A stretch of DNA of 64,000 nucleotides from Spiroplasma endosymbiont of Lasioglossum villosulum (GCF_964020195.1 NZ_OZ026539.1:1058299-1122298); one strand, 5' to 3'. Positions 1 to 9,784 are shown, counted from the first letter of the stretch. The notes: a model not told the origin generated them from the sequence alone. Translations and numbers: made by a program.

Positions 1-288
1 AATAATAAAATTGAAAATGCATTAAATTTATATGGTTCAAATAAATCTCAATTATTTTCTAAATTAGAATTTTATAAAGAAATATCACAAATTGATAATA
101 ATAGTGAATTTGAATTACAAATTGAAAATCCGATTAATAACTTAAATCGGATTGAAATTAGTGGCATATTTGGTGCTGGAAATTATGATTTAATTTTAAT
201 AACCAATAAACAAGAAATAAATTTAAAAAATATTAATTTATTTGATAAATATAGTGAAAATATTTCATATATAAATATTCAAATTTAA
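1..288 (+). CDS. phage structural protein, C-terminal 95 residues (prophage 1)
   Basis: The gene enters from the left edge in frame 1 and ends at TAA 286-288. The 95 residues match the C-terminus of the complete 440-aa gene at 50950-52272 almost residue for residue, including the blocks LYGSNKSQLFSKLEFYKE and NPINNLNRIEISGIFG. It is therefore the last structural gene of a second, related prophage lying mostly to the left of the window. The role is not known; the complete copy follows a portal-like gene, so a head or tail component is likely. It converges on the minus-strand cassette that starts at 285, overlapping it by 4 nt. Confidence 0.85.
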   Translation, partial: NNKIENALNLYGSNKSQLFSKLEFYKEISQIDNNSEFELQIENPINNLNRIEISGIFGAGNYDLILITNKQEINLKNINLFDKYSENISYINIQI

Positions 289-619
289 TTATCAAAATAT
301 CCATCAGGATAAATGCCATCTCATTTTATATCATTTTTATAATCTGGTTTAATTCCAAAATATAAATCTATTTTATTCTCATCATGTAAATTTTTAGTTT
401 CTCATATAGTTATGCCACCCCCCAGTACGCTGTATAATCATGACCTAAATAAAAACTTAATTTTTGTCTTCCATCTTTACATGCAAGTCCTAATGCTGTT
501 GCTGAAATAATAAATAATATTGTCATAAATGAAAATAATCCAATAAATATATTTCTTTGTGTTTTTCTTTGTTTTGCTATATTTTTAGCATAATGTAATT
601 CTGTATTTTGTTCACTCAT
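285..619 (-). pseudogene. phage cassette membrane protein, frameshifted
   Basis: From ATG 619 the frame gives a soluble N-terminus (about 22 residues), one hydrophobic segment (FIGLFSFMTILFIISATALG) and an outer-facing tail, then stops at 410-412. Just before that lies a run of six G (minus strand, near 418-423). With one more G the frame continues to TAA 285-287 and gives a tail ending ...DIKWDGIYPDGYFDN, which matches the tail of the intact homologue at 52277-52567 (DIKWNGKYPNWYFN). So the gene is either frameshifted in the G-run or misread there. Ribosome-binding site AAGGAG lies upstream of 619. It is probably a moron-type membrane protein; function unknown. Confidence 0.7.
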
Positions 620-637
620 GTTTAATTACTCCTTATC

Positions 638-805
638 TTATTTTTTTATTCCGCCATGGCATGAACATGCACCTTTACCATGAATATTAGTTCAAGTACC
701 ATCATTACATTGAATAGTATGTCCTGTTAATGAACATCGATAAGTGCTTATAGAAAATGATGGTATTGATGCAAGATATAAAATCGTTGTCATAATTTTT
801 TTCAT
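638..805 (-). CDS. small secreted DUF3761-like protein (55 aa)
   Basis: ATG 805 is preceded by AAGGAG. Residues 1-20 form a short signal-peptide-like segment (MKKIMTTILYLASIPSFSIS). The mature part has cysteines and the motif GACSCHGG near the C-terminus, preceded by a Gly-rich stretch with CNDGT. That arrangement resembles DUF3761 (an xGACSxHGGV-type ending), which is found in small secreted bacterial proteins of unknown function. It lies in the inverted cassette after the last structural gene of prophage 1; the equivalent place in prophage 2 holds a different 58-aa membrane protein. Family assignment is by motif only. Confidence 0.65.
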
Positions 806-886
806 ATCAAATTACTCCTTTTTTCCTTGATTTTACTTATAAATTGTACTATTTTTGATTATTTTTACAAGAATGCTTTTAAATGG

Positions 887-918
887 AAAATAACGCCTAA
901 ATACAAGGCGTTTATTTT
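887..918. terminator. bidirectional hairpin terminator, phage cassette end
   Basis: Inverted repeat with core arms AACGCCT / AGGCGTT flanked by AAAAT...ATTTT, so it can terminate in both directions. It separates the end of the minus-strand terminase from the upstream side of the small cassette genes. A degenerate equivalent is present at 52842-52873 in prophage 2. Confidence 0.75.
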
Positions 919-920
919 GT

Positions 921-948
921 GTGACCTATAATATTAATTATAGGTCAC
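921..948. repeat. 28-bp perfect palindrome beside terminase end
   Basis: Arms GTGACCTATAAT and ATTATAGGTCAC around a 4-base centre (ATTA). It lies immediately after the terminator hairpin and 8 bp from the terminase stop. The same place in prophage 2 (52874-52904) is recognisably related but no longer symmetrical. It could be a second terminator, a protein-binding site or part of a packaging or origin region; nothing in the sequence decides between these. Confidence 0.6.
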
Positions 949-955
949 TTGTTTA

Positions 956-2494
956 TTATATTGCAAATGTGAAGATACTTTTTTTCACAGTAGCATTATT
1001 TTTACCCCTAATTACATTTTTGTATGGATAAAGTGCATAAAACAAAGCATCATATGGGTCTTGATACATATTTTTGTCAGGAATGTTAGTTTTTGCTTCA
1101 TCATAACGTAATTCTTCTAAACATTGAGTTGTTTTTGGTAAATCATCTTTATTTGCATAAAAATTTCCATAACTCATAATATTTCTCATTCAAATTACTC
1201 TATTAGTTAATCCGGCTTCTTGATTTAAATTTGAAGCATGTTTAATAGCAGTTTGTGTTATTAAAATAGTATTATGTTCATCTATTAATTTTTGATTTAA
1301 TCAATCCATGGCAGTTCTTGCTTTATCATCATAAAAATAAATTGCTTGTTCAAAATTCTCAAAATTATCCATTAATCCTAAAATTTCATTAACATAAGCA
1401 TTAATTTTTTCATTTTCATTTATAAAATCATTTGGAGTAACTACTAATTCACAAATAATATATGCATCATAATAACCAGTATTATTATATTCTTTAAAAC
1501 CAACTACCATAAATACAGTATGGTCTTTTGGTCCCGTAGCTCAATCAATACCAACACTATAAAAATCAAATTTATACATATCTTTTTCTTGATTATAAAA
1601 TTGTTTTAAATCATATGATTGTCAATATTTTACTGTTTTTTGAAATGGAAAAATTGTTGCATCACTATCTAAAAATTCAAAACCATAAAAAACAGTATTA
1701 AATTCATCAGGATTACTTTTTTTCATTTCTAATAATGTTCTTTTTTGAATATCTGGTAATTTATTTCAAAATGGTTGAATAGTAAATCTTAAAACAAATA
1801 AACCTAAACCACTAAACATATCTTGATTTTCATAATAAATTTTGCCAACTTTTTTAAGATTTTCCATCACTTTATCATTTAATGGTAAAAATGGCGTACA
1901 GTATTTTAAATAAAATGGATGGTATTTATCATAAGGATTACATGTAAAAGTAATAAAGAAACTTTTATAAAAATAACGAGTAATCAATTTTCCAAAAGTA
2001 GGACTATATATATTTTTATCAATAAACGTTCAACTTCATTCTTTAATAGGTTCTTTTGATACTTTAATACGATTACTTCTAAACATAGAGTTTTGTAAAC
2101 GTTCATATCGATATGTTAATTGTTTTTCTGTTAATGTTTCTTTTTCTTCTGCCATTATTATTTCATCTGTTCTTGAACCTAAAAAACTTGACCCACCTGC
2201 TTCTTTTCCAAAAATCTTATTACCATTAGCATAACCAATAAAATCAATTTGTTGATTATTAGGAAAGATAATACACCCAGCGTCCTTAGTAATTTTTCAT
2301 TTAATACCATGGGGATTATTAGGTAATAAATTAATATCATATTTATCTAATAATACTTGAGAAACATTCATTAAAGCACCAATTGTAGTTTCACTATGAG
2401 TATTTTCATATCTTCTTACTTCTTGAACACTACTATCACTAAAATTAAGATTATATTTTTTATTCAGTTGTGCATAACTACTAATAAAAGCCAT
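956..2494 (-). CDS. terL: phage terminase large subunit, lacking Walker A
   Basis: 512 aa with TGA read as Trp. A Walker-B-like segment (EIIMAEEETL) sits near residues 111-120, following a GxxxFGKEAGGSSF stretch typical of terminase ATPases. The C-terminal nuclease begins with VGIDWATGPKDHTVFMVVG (RNase-H-like fold, first acidic residue D). The first residues, MAFISSYAQL...VRRYENTHSETT, correspond to the part of the family that normally follows the P-loop, so Walker A is missing. ATG 2494 nevertheless has a good AAGGAG at proper spacing with a TAA just upstream. Either the gene is truncated next to the transposase at 2559, or the P-loop part is encoded elsewhere. Packaging motor of prophage 1; its counterpart is absent from prophage 2. 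Confidence 0.85.
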
Positions 2495-2558
2495 ATTTTA
2501 CTCCTTATTAACATATATAAGTTAAAATTAAATTATTTTAAAGAAAGGAACATTAAAA

Positions 2559-3718
2559 ATGTTTATATTACCATTTCCTAATCTTTTTGATTGAGACAAA
2601 CACGATTTTAATCAAGATGAATTAAGTTTAAAACAAACAGAAGAATTATTTAAAACAATAGATGATTATTTATGAAGTACATGTGATAAATCTAAATATA
2701 AATCATATAGATTTAGAAAGAGAAAATTAAAAACAAAAAAAGGTTTATTAAATTATAAACGACGTATTTGTACTTATTATAACATAGAAAAACAAAAAAC
2801 TGAATACGTATCCCTATTAGATAACTATCTCGGTGTTAAAAAATATAGTAAACTTGCACCTAATGTTATTAAACAAATTTTAAAATATTTTGCTGATGGT
2901 AAAAAGTATCGTGATGTTTGTGATACTTTTATTGAAGATTTAATAAGTACTAGTACAGTTTGTAGAACATATAAAAGTTTGAATTACCAAAAGCCAATAT
3001 CCTCAAAATACCATTGCAACCATATCAAAATTTATATGTAAATATTGATAATGGACATAGAAAATTTAAGTTTAATGAAAAACACAATACTAAGAATTGT
3101 AAAAAATGTTCTATGAGATTATTAGTATTTTGTACTGGTAAAAAGAAAAATGGAAAATTAATTAATAAAAGAGCAGTATGCAAAATAAGAATATCAAAAA
3201 CAGAAATTGGTGCAGAAAAAACAGCACAATTAATTAAAAAATATGGTAATTTATTTTTTGAAAATTTTGACAAAGCAAATTTAATAGTTTGTGGAGATAG
3301 TGCAAAATGAATTAGAAAAACTGCTACAATTTTAAATGCTAAATTTATTTTAGATAAATTCCATGCTTTTCATGTTTTATTTCTTGGGATAATGGCAGGA
3401 AGAAAAAAAGATAAAATTGCTAAATTACACTATCAAAATGCAATAAATTTATTTGCAAAAGGTCAATATTATGAATTAATTGATTTTTTACAGTTATTAA
3501 CTTTACAATATAAAAAATTAAAAGTTGGTTATTTTATTAATGCAAAAGATGGTGTATTAAACCAAGCATTAGTTGAGAATATTGGTTGCTTTACTGAAAC
3601 TAATATTAAACAAATTTTAAAGCATATGATTGGTGATAGAACTTATAACATTGATATGTATACAAAAATGGTTAATTTTAAATGCTATCAAATAAATACA
3701 GCCATACAGTTATTATAA
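2559..3718 (+). pseudogene. UPF0236 / ISLre2-type transposase, frameshifted
   Basis: ATG 2559 follows AAAGGA. The first frame runs to a TAA near 3047; the second (from about 2980) continues to TAA 3716-3718, so there is one frameshift near 2960-3010. The second part has the family hallmarks VCGDSAKWI and LDKFHAFHV (compare GDGAxWI and LDKFH of UPF0236/ISLre2 transposases). Combined length of about 385 codons is near the family norm. It is followed by the hairpin at 3761-3784. I could not fix inverted-repeat ends. Because the same terminator and flank also follow IS30 in prophage 2, this gene may once have been present at both prophage ends. Confidence 0.75.
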
Positions 3719-3760
3719 ATTAAAACTAAAATTTAAAAATAACTAAAAATAAAATAAAAC

Positions 3761-3784
3761 TTATTAAAATTTACTTTAATAAGA
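3761..3784 (+). terminator. hairpin terminator after UPF0236 transposase
   Basis: Perfect arms CTTATTAAA / TTTAATAAG, 6-base loop, followed by AATTTTTG. A near-identical hairpin at 54001-54024 follows the first IS30 copy, and the next 150 bases are related as well. Confidence 0.75.
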
Positions 3785-3797
3785 ATTTTTGAGTTAT

Positions 3798-3814
3798 ATA
3801 AGTAAGTATTATTG
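3798..3814 (+). repeat. 17-bp target-site duplication, left copy
   Basis: ATAAGTAAGTATTATTG, repeated exactly at 5951-5967 directly outside the terminal inverted repeats of the ISNCY element. Confidence 0.8.
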
Positions 3815-3959
3815 TGTCAATATCGAGTGAAAATTTCCCAAAAATATTTATAAAAAAATAAATTATTTTGGAAAGTTACAGTGTTAAATAAATATAAACA
3901 CGAATTCCAAATAAACGTTAAAAATTTAGCTTTAAATTTTGATTTGCGAACTTTTTTTT

Positions 3960-4026
3960 GTATAATTTAATTAAGTTTAATATAAGTTTTTAACTCATTG
4001 CTTTAATTTCAAAGTAAATGAGTTTT
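3960..4026 (+). promoter_or_regulatory. leader module A: TATAAT box and conserved hairpin
   Basis: TATAAT at about 3961-3966, a TTTAATATAAG segment, then hairpin 3992-4024 with arms AACTCATT-CTTT / AAAG-AATGAGTT followed by TTTTTATTTT. It ends about 20 bp before ATG 4047. This is one of at least seven clear copies of the leader in this window (others at 11831, 12988, 30686, 55236, 57390 and 62379) and the only one inside an insertion element. Confidence 0.7.
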
Positions 4027-4046
4027 TATTTTGAAAGGATGAAAAA

Positions 4047-4466
4047 ATGAATAAAAATTTACAAGAAGAATATGAATGAATTAATAGAGAATTGAAAAAA
4101 ATAATTATTAATAAAAATCAATTTACTCCAGAAATTATTAGTAATAGAGTTAATTTAGTTCAAACTACTATTGTTGATATTAATGAAAATTTAAAAAAAC
4201 AAAAGATTAGCAAATTTAAAAAAATTAGTTATTCAATATTGAAAATATTTACTTTTGGAAAAATTGATAAAAATAAAATAATTAAAGAAAAAAATGATTT
4301 TTTTATAAAAATATCAAAAGAACTTTTTGGAAATATTAAAAAAGTAAAAGAATTATATATAAGAAAATCAAATAGTGAAATAAATATAGATGTTAATAAA
4401 ATTAATAATGTAACTTTAAATAATTTATTAATAAATCCGACTAAATCAAACTTACCACAAATGTAA
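4047..4466 (+). CDS. coiled-coil protein, passenger of ISNCY element
   Basis: 139 aa, very basic, mostly helical. ATG 4047 is preceded by GAAAGGAT. The segment KIFTFGKIDKNKIIKE resembles the mid-protein FTFGIFKY...NK...KEIK block shared by the genes at 10735 and 11960, which have the same leader. The C-terminus ends NLPQM-stop, like NLPKM-stop in the octapeptide gene at 62434. There is no signal peptide. It lies wholly inside the 3815-5950 element, convergent with the transposase. I do not recognise a known family; a host-interaction role is only a guess from its company. Confidence 0.7.
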
Positions 4467-4618
4467 AAACGAGAGATTGCAATTACAATTTCTTTTATAT
4501 TTAAAATCAATTTTAGAACACCAAATTTGCTCATACGCAAACGTTTTAAAATTTTATATGGTTTAGTATTTATAAAATTAAATATCTTATAAAATAGATT
4601 TTTAATTTTAATTAAGAA

Positions 4619-5868
4619 TTATTGATATCCATATCTTCAAGGATGATTTTTATTGGGTATATAAACTTTTTTAATTTTTATTAAATTTTCTTTTATAATT
4701 GGTTTTTGTGCTATTTCTTTTAGTTCATACATTTGATTATTGTAACTAAGATATAATTCATTAATAAATGATTTAAGTACAATTACATCAGTTCTAGGTT
4801 GTATGTATTGAACTTTGTTATTTTTATAAGGAAAATACTTTTTACCATAATATGTTATGGTTGAACCACTATCTGTTTTTCTTTTAGAAAATCTTGAAAG
4901 ATAAATATTGATTTCTTCCTGTGTAGGAGCTTTAACCATAGCAGATTTAGTATCATCAATAGGAAAGGCAAATTGTTTATTAAAAGTACTTATGTATGTT
5001 TTAAGAAATTTGTTAGCTTCTTCTAAATTTCTAATTTTATTAAGTCGTAATTCACTAATTAAACGACTTTGAAGTGTTCCAAATAAGCGTTCAACGCGAC
5101 CTTTAGCTTGCGGAATTGAAGTTCTGATTATTTCACAACACCTAAATCATTACAGGACTTTTGAAATTGAGTATAAGTGTCATTTTCTGTATTTATTTTT
5201 CCTGCATCAACTTTTTTCTTATATCCAAAAACTGTTCTATTATCGGTATAAAATGTTTTTGGTATTCCATAATTAGTTAAAATTTGATAAAAAATATTAT
5301 AATAACCATCTAATGTTTCTTGATGATCAAATCATAGTCCAACAATATTTCCTGTAGCATCATCAATTGCAGCATGTAAAAATGATTTTGGTTTATCGTT
5401 ACCAAATCAATGATGATTACTGGCGTCCATTTGAATTAATTCACCAAAATTTGTTCTTCGATTTCTTGTTGGATGTAAGTTATTTTTTTTATTTTTATGT
5501 CTTTTTGGTGAAGTAATTTTTTCTTTAATTAATATAGTATAAAGTGTGCTATATGAAATCTTAATTTTTTCTTCATTAATTAATTTCTCATGAAAATGTT
5601 GAAAATTAAAATTATAATATTTTGTTTTATACAAGTTTATAATCTTAATTTTGATTTCAAAATTTGTTGCCTTATTAGAAATTTTATTACGAGATTTATG
5701 AATAAAATCAACTTTACCTTCTCTATTAAAAATTTGAATTAATTGGTTAATTCTTCTAATAGTTAGATTAAGTTTATTCTTGGCTTGATGTTTAGATAAT
5801 TTATTAATAATAATATCATTTATAATTTTGTATTTATATTTTTCTTTCATAGTCATACTTCTTTCCAT
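4619..5868 (-). pseudogene. ISNCY-family DDE transposase, frameshifted
   Basis: ATG 5868 (GGTGAT upstream). An N-terminal helix-turn-helix (KLSKHQAKNKLNLTIRRINQLI) precedes the catalytic core: QMDASNHHWFG (first D), AIDDATGNIVGLWFDHQETL, a GIPKTFYTDNRTVF segment (second D), and after a frameshift QAKGRVERLFGTLQSRL (E). The shift lies near 5130-5145, between the second and third acidic residue, so the copy should be inactive as read. The C-terminal part ends at TAA 4619. It belongs to the element at 3815-5950. Confidence 0.85.
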
Positions 5869-5950
5869 ATTTATCACCAAGTATATTTAACTTCACTTTT
5901 GGGAAATTTTTACTCGATAACTAATAGGAAATTATCACTAAATAATGACA

Positions 5951-5967
5951 ATAAGTAAGTATTATTG
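5951..5967 (+). repeat. 17-bp target-site duplication, right copy
   Basis: Exact copy of 3798-3814. Removing the element and one copy restores a sequence that aligns with 54030-54170. Confidence 0.8.
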
Positions 5968-6060
5968 TTGACTAATATTTTTCAAGTGTTAAGATTAACA
6001 TACAATTGCATATTGAAGTCTAAATTATTCTCGTCTAATCTTATAATTTAAAGACAATAA

Positions 6061-7468
6061 ATGAATGTTATAGACAACATTGATATGTTCCCAAAAAAAA
6101 GAAGGTATTGTTATTGGTTTCCAATTTCAAGAATCAAAATATCCACCAGGGATTACTGTTATGGATATGCTTACTTATTATTTAGAAACATTTAATATCG
6201 AAATCAATGTTGGTCAATTAAATGAATTATTAAATACCTATCAATTATCAGCTGCTAAAAATAAAAATATTATGTTTCTATCTGGTGGTCAACAACAACG
6301 ACTTAATATATTATTAAGCGTTATTCATAAACCTGACTTGGTTATTTTAGATGAAGTATCAACTGGTTTAGATATTGAAGTTAAGGAAGAAATATTTGAT
6401 TTTTTACAAAAAAATATTGTTGAAAAAAATGTAGCAATGATTTTAGTTACTCATAACATGAGTTAAATTGAAAATTTCTGTACACGTATCATTTATATGC
6501 ACGATGGTGACATTATTGAAAAACGGACTGTTAAAGAGGTTGTTAAAGAATATGGTTCAGTTCATAACTATACATCTCAACAATTTCAAAAATATAAAAA
6601 ACCTACTATTGCTGCAGAAAAAGAAGCATTATCTAAGAAAAAAGGTCAGCAAGATCCAAACAAAATTGTAAATGCCGCAAAAACACGCCCTTCTAAACAA
6701 ATACCGTTATTGAATTTAATGTTTAAATATTATCTAAAAGGCTTCTTTGTCCCATTTTTTCTAATTGTTTATCCAATTCTAATCTTGGGAATTCAAGGAG
6801 AATCAATACGGCATACTGGTGCTGATGTTGCTGGCACCATTACTGCCGTTAAACAAATGATTGCTGGTATTGCGATTATTAATATTATTTCAGTTGGAAT
6901 ATTTATTATTCCTCAAACAATTATTGAATTTAAATTATCTGTATTACTAAAAAGAATTGGTGCAACTAATATTCATCCCTTATTTTTTGTTACTGCTGTA
7001 ATTATCATCGGTGTATTTGCTTCAATAATTTCTTTCTTATGAACATTATTATGAGGTGGCATTTACTTTGGTGGTACGTATGGCTGAAGTGTTATTGCTC
7101 TTCCTACTCAAATTGGTGCTTCGATTCCATGAATTATTATTATTTTTATTACTACTATTGGTTTGGGAATAATGTTAGCATCATTATTTAAGACTATTAC
7201 TTCATTTATTGCTGTTGCCAACGTATTATATTTACCTGTTGCTTACTTAAGTGGCTCAATTATGCCTATTGATTGAATTACAAGTAGTAAAGTATTAAAT
7301 ATTATTAGTTATTTCTCACCATTTAAATACTCTACTTTGCCTTACTTTGAATGTTGAAATGGAACATTTAAAATGACATGAGAAATGTATTTATATGGAG
7401 GTATTAGTTTAATAATACTAGCAATTTTTATGGGAATTGCTGCTCACAAATTAAAATGACAAGATTAA
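6061..7468 (+). pseudogene. ABC transporter, fused ATPase-permease, 5'-truncated
   Basis: The ATPase half begins at the Q-loop (IGFQFQE) and has LSGGQQQRL (signature), LVILDEVSTGLD (Walker B) and a switch His (LVTHNMS); Walker A is missing. An A-run near 6092-6099 needs a 1-2 base shift to join ATG 6061, and TAA 6464-6466 replaces what is probably a Glu codon. The same frame then runs on to TAA 7466-7468 as an ABC-2-type membrane domain with about six hydrophobic segments. ATPase fused to an ABC-2 permease is common in mollicutes. The break coincides with the end of the sequence shared between the two prophage flanks, which suggests that prophage 1 inserted in this gene. Confidence 0.8.
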
Positions 7469-7480
7469 TAATCTAAATTT

Positions 7481-7509
7481 AAAAGTGATTGGAATTCCCA
7501 ATCACTTTT
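7481..7509. terminator. bidirectional hairpin terminator
   Basis: Perfect 12-bp arms AAAAGTGATTGG / CCAATCACTTTT with a 5-base loop between convergent genes. Confidence 0.85.
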
Positions 7510-7521
7510 AATATTTTTTAA

Positions 7522-8583
7522 TTATTTAAATAATAATTCCTTACTTAAATCTAAACTTACTACTCATTGATAAGAGTTTATTATAATATCTAATGTAAAA
7601 TTTAACATTTCAACAATATTTTCTAATAATTTTTCTTCACTATTAGCAATAACTAAATTTAATAAATTAGCAGTAGAACTATTATCAGAACCAATATTCA
7701 TATAAGGAAACATTAGAGTGACTTGATTTTTATTAACATAAATACGTGGTATTTTTTCTTGTATATTTGCTAAATCAATCATTTTGCTCATTACTTTTGG
7801 CACTAATAACTTTCTTAACTTAATTGGATCACTATAATCAAGAGCAAATAACTTCTCAAATGCTGCTGATTCAAGTTGATCACCACGATTTGAACCCATA
7901 ATTCTTGAACCTAATGTTTCAGGAACAATCGTTGTTATTACATCTTGCATATCAATTAAACACGTAAAATAAAGATATCGATTATATGTAGTACTAGTAG
8001 TTGTAGTTTTTCCTGTCTTGTAAGTTCTAGTAATCTTTTCTAACGTTGTTCCACAATTAAAATTTTTATCATTAATACTACCAATAATAACTTTTTCAGT
8101 TCAAACACGATGATTAAAATCACTACCAATAACTAAGAATTTTTGTGGTACAATGGTAAAATTCTTAGTAACATTAGTAATTTCAACTGCTTTAAAAGTA
8201 GAATTAACTGCCATTTTTAAATAATTAATATTATATTCTAAAAATTCTCGTTTTATTTTTTTGGAAAAAGTTTGTCCAACTGTTACTAACAATGTTCCAA
8301 CTAAAATAAAAATAATACCAATAATAACTATTACTAAATAAAATGTGCTAGACACTTTTTCAGGTAATAAACTACTCAGAAAAATTATCCCTAACATAAT
8401 AGTAAAAAAACCTAATGCCAAAATAATATAAGCAATAATTTTATATACATTGCTTATAAACATTCGCTTAAAGGAAGTATTTAAAATCTTGTTATAAATT
8501 GAATGTATATTTTCTTTAATAATTTTTAATTCATTCTCATTAAACTTTATAATACTATTATTTCTGCTCACTTTTCCTCCCAT
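7522..8583 (-). CDS. DUF3137-type membrane protein
   Basis: 353 aa with TGA as Trp. Two hydrophobic segments near residues 48-70 and 82-105 are followed by a soluble domain that includes FLVIGSDFNHRVWTEKVIIGSI and a YLYFTCLIDM strand. This is the layout of the DUF3137 family common in mollicutes: N-terminal helix pair, then a domain of unknown function on one face of the membrane. ATG 8583 overlaps a GGAGG-like site. It is single-gene, convergent with the ABC pseudogene. Family assignment is from layout and motifs and is not checked against a profile. Confidence 0.6.
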
Positions 8584-8703
8584 ATATTAATTTATTAAAA
8601 TAATTATACTTAAAATTATTATTTTTACTATCAACTTAACCATTAATATCTTATAATAAAATTTAGAATACTAAAATATAGTAAGAATTTAGGAGAGAAA
8701 GAT

Positions 8704-8982
8704 ATGGAACTTACAATTAATATTTTATCTTGAATTGGAGCAATTTTAACTAGTATTGTTTTAATTCCCCAAAGTTTTAAAATAATTCGCACCAGAGATA
8801 CAAAATCATTATCATTATATATGTATATTATTTTTGTACTATCAGCAATAACATGAATTATTTTTGCAATATTGTCTAATCAACCTGCTATTATTACAAA
8901 TAATACTATTGTATTATTTTTTGCAAGTATTATTTTAATTCTAAAAATTAATAATATTTTTAGAAAAAAAGAAAAACCATAG
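8704..8982 (+). CDS. SemiSWEET / PQ-loop sugar transporter
   Basis: 92 aa, three transmembrane helices. The first carries the conserved pattern SWIGAILTSIVLIPQSFKIIRTRDTKSLS, with the PQ dipeptide followed by the T-x-S-x-S segment of the MtN3/saliva (SWEET) fold. Bacterial SemiSWEETs of 85-100 aa act as dimers to pass sugars across the membrane. ATG 8704 has TAGGAGAG upstream and a TATAAT-like box near 8650. It stands alone and converges on the esterase gene (7-bp gap). Confidence 0.85.
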
Positions 8983-8988
8983 TTTCAA

Positions 8989-9768
8989 TTAGCTAATAAG
9001 AATTAAAGGATTTTCATTAATATATTTAATTCATCATTTAAAACCATGAGCACCATTTTCATCAATTACTAGATTAGTAGTAATTTTTCTATTAGTTAAT
9101 ATTTTTTTTAATTCAATAGTATTACTTTCATAATTTGTTACTAATTTGCCTTCAAAAAACTTTGGTTCTTTTTTTCCTACCCATAGTTCAACTATTAAAG
9201 GTTGATTATTATTTAAAACTTTAGTTTTTAAATCTTCAATAATTTGTGAATTAAATCAAATTGCTGGCGAAAATAATAATAATTTTGTAAATGGTAATTT
9301 TGATAAATATAACATTTGTAAACAAAAATATGCCCCCAAAGAACAACCAATGGCATTTAAATTTTTAATTTTTAAATTAAACTTTTTAATAACAAATGGT
9401 ATAACCTCATTAATAATAAATTCTAAGTAATTTTTACCATTACCACCAAGAAAATCAATGTTACTTTTTTTTAATTCAGGAAAATATTTTGTCATTAATA
9501 TTTTTACATCATCATTGGTATAAGTTGCTAAATCATTAAAACGAGTCATATTATTGGTACTACCAATACCAATAAAAATACAATTACTATTATTTTCAAA
9601 TAAAATATTACTATTACTATTAAGTAACATATCTTTACCATCAAAAACTAAATAAACTTCATAAGCAATATTTTGATCATAAATAGAAGACAAAGCAATA
9701 ATAATATCTTTATTAATATTTAAAAATTTACTTTTAATATTATCAACTTTTACATCATAATTATTCAT
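8989..9768 (-). CDS. esterase-like alpha/beta hydrolase
   Basis: 259 aa. A nucleophile elbow GCSLGAYFCLQ (GxSxG) lies near residues 143-153, an acidic residue is plausible in VELWVGKKEPKFFEG, and the catalytic His in GAHGFKWW is near the C-terminus. The order and size match the putative esterase (IroE/Fes-like) group of alpha/beta hydrolases. No signal peptide, so cytosolic. ATG 9768 has AGGAG upstream. It may be cotranscribed with the gene at 9785-10528, which ends 16 bp upstream. Substrate unknown. Confidence 0.75.
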
Positions 9769-9784
9769 ATTTTTTCTCCTTAAT

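Larger units (their letters stand above)
3815..5950. mobile_element. ISNCY (IS1202-like) element with passenger gene
   Basis: The 2136-bp element is bounded by 24-bp imperfect terminal inverted repeats, 20 of 24 matching: TGTCA at both ends, then TAT, AGTGA and AATTTCC blocks. It is flanked by an exact 17-bp direct repeat, ATAAGTAAGTATTATTG, at 3798-3814 and 5951-5967. A subterminal copy of the inner repeat (CGAGTaAAAATTTCCC) is present near 5900-5916. It encodes a frameshifted DDE transposase on the minus strand (4619-5868) and, convergent to it, an unrelated coiled-coil gene with the leader hairpin (4047-4466). Long target duplications are characteristic of the IS1202 group of ISNCY. Confidence 0.8.

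Noticed and set aside
2500-3760. Exact ends of the UPF0236/ISLre2 element
   Set aside because: Possible inverted repeats near 2512 and 3755 are only AT-rich similarity and no target duplication supports them.
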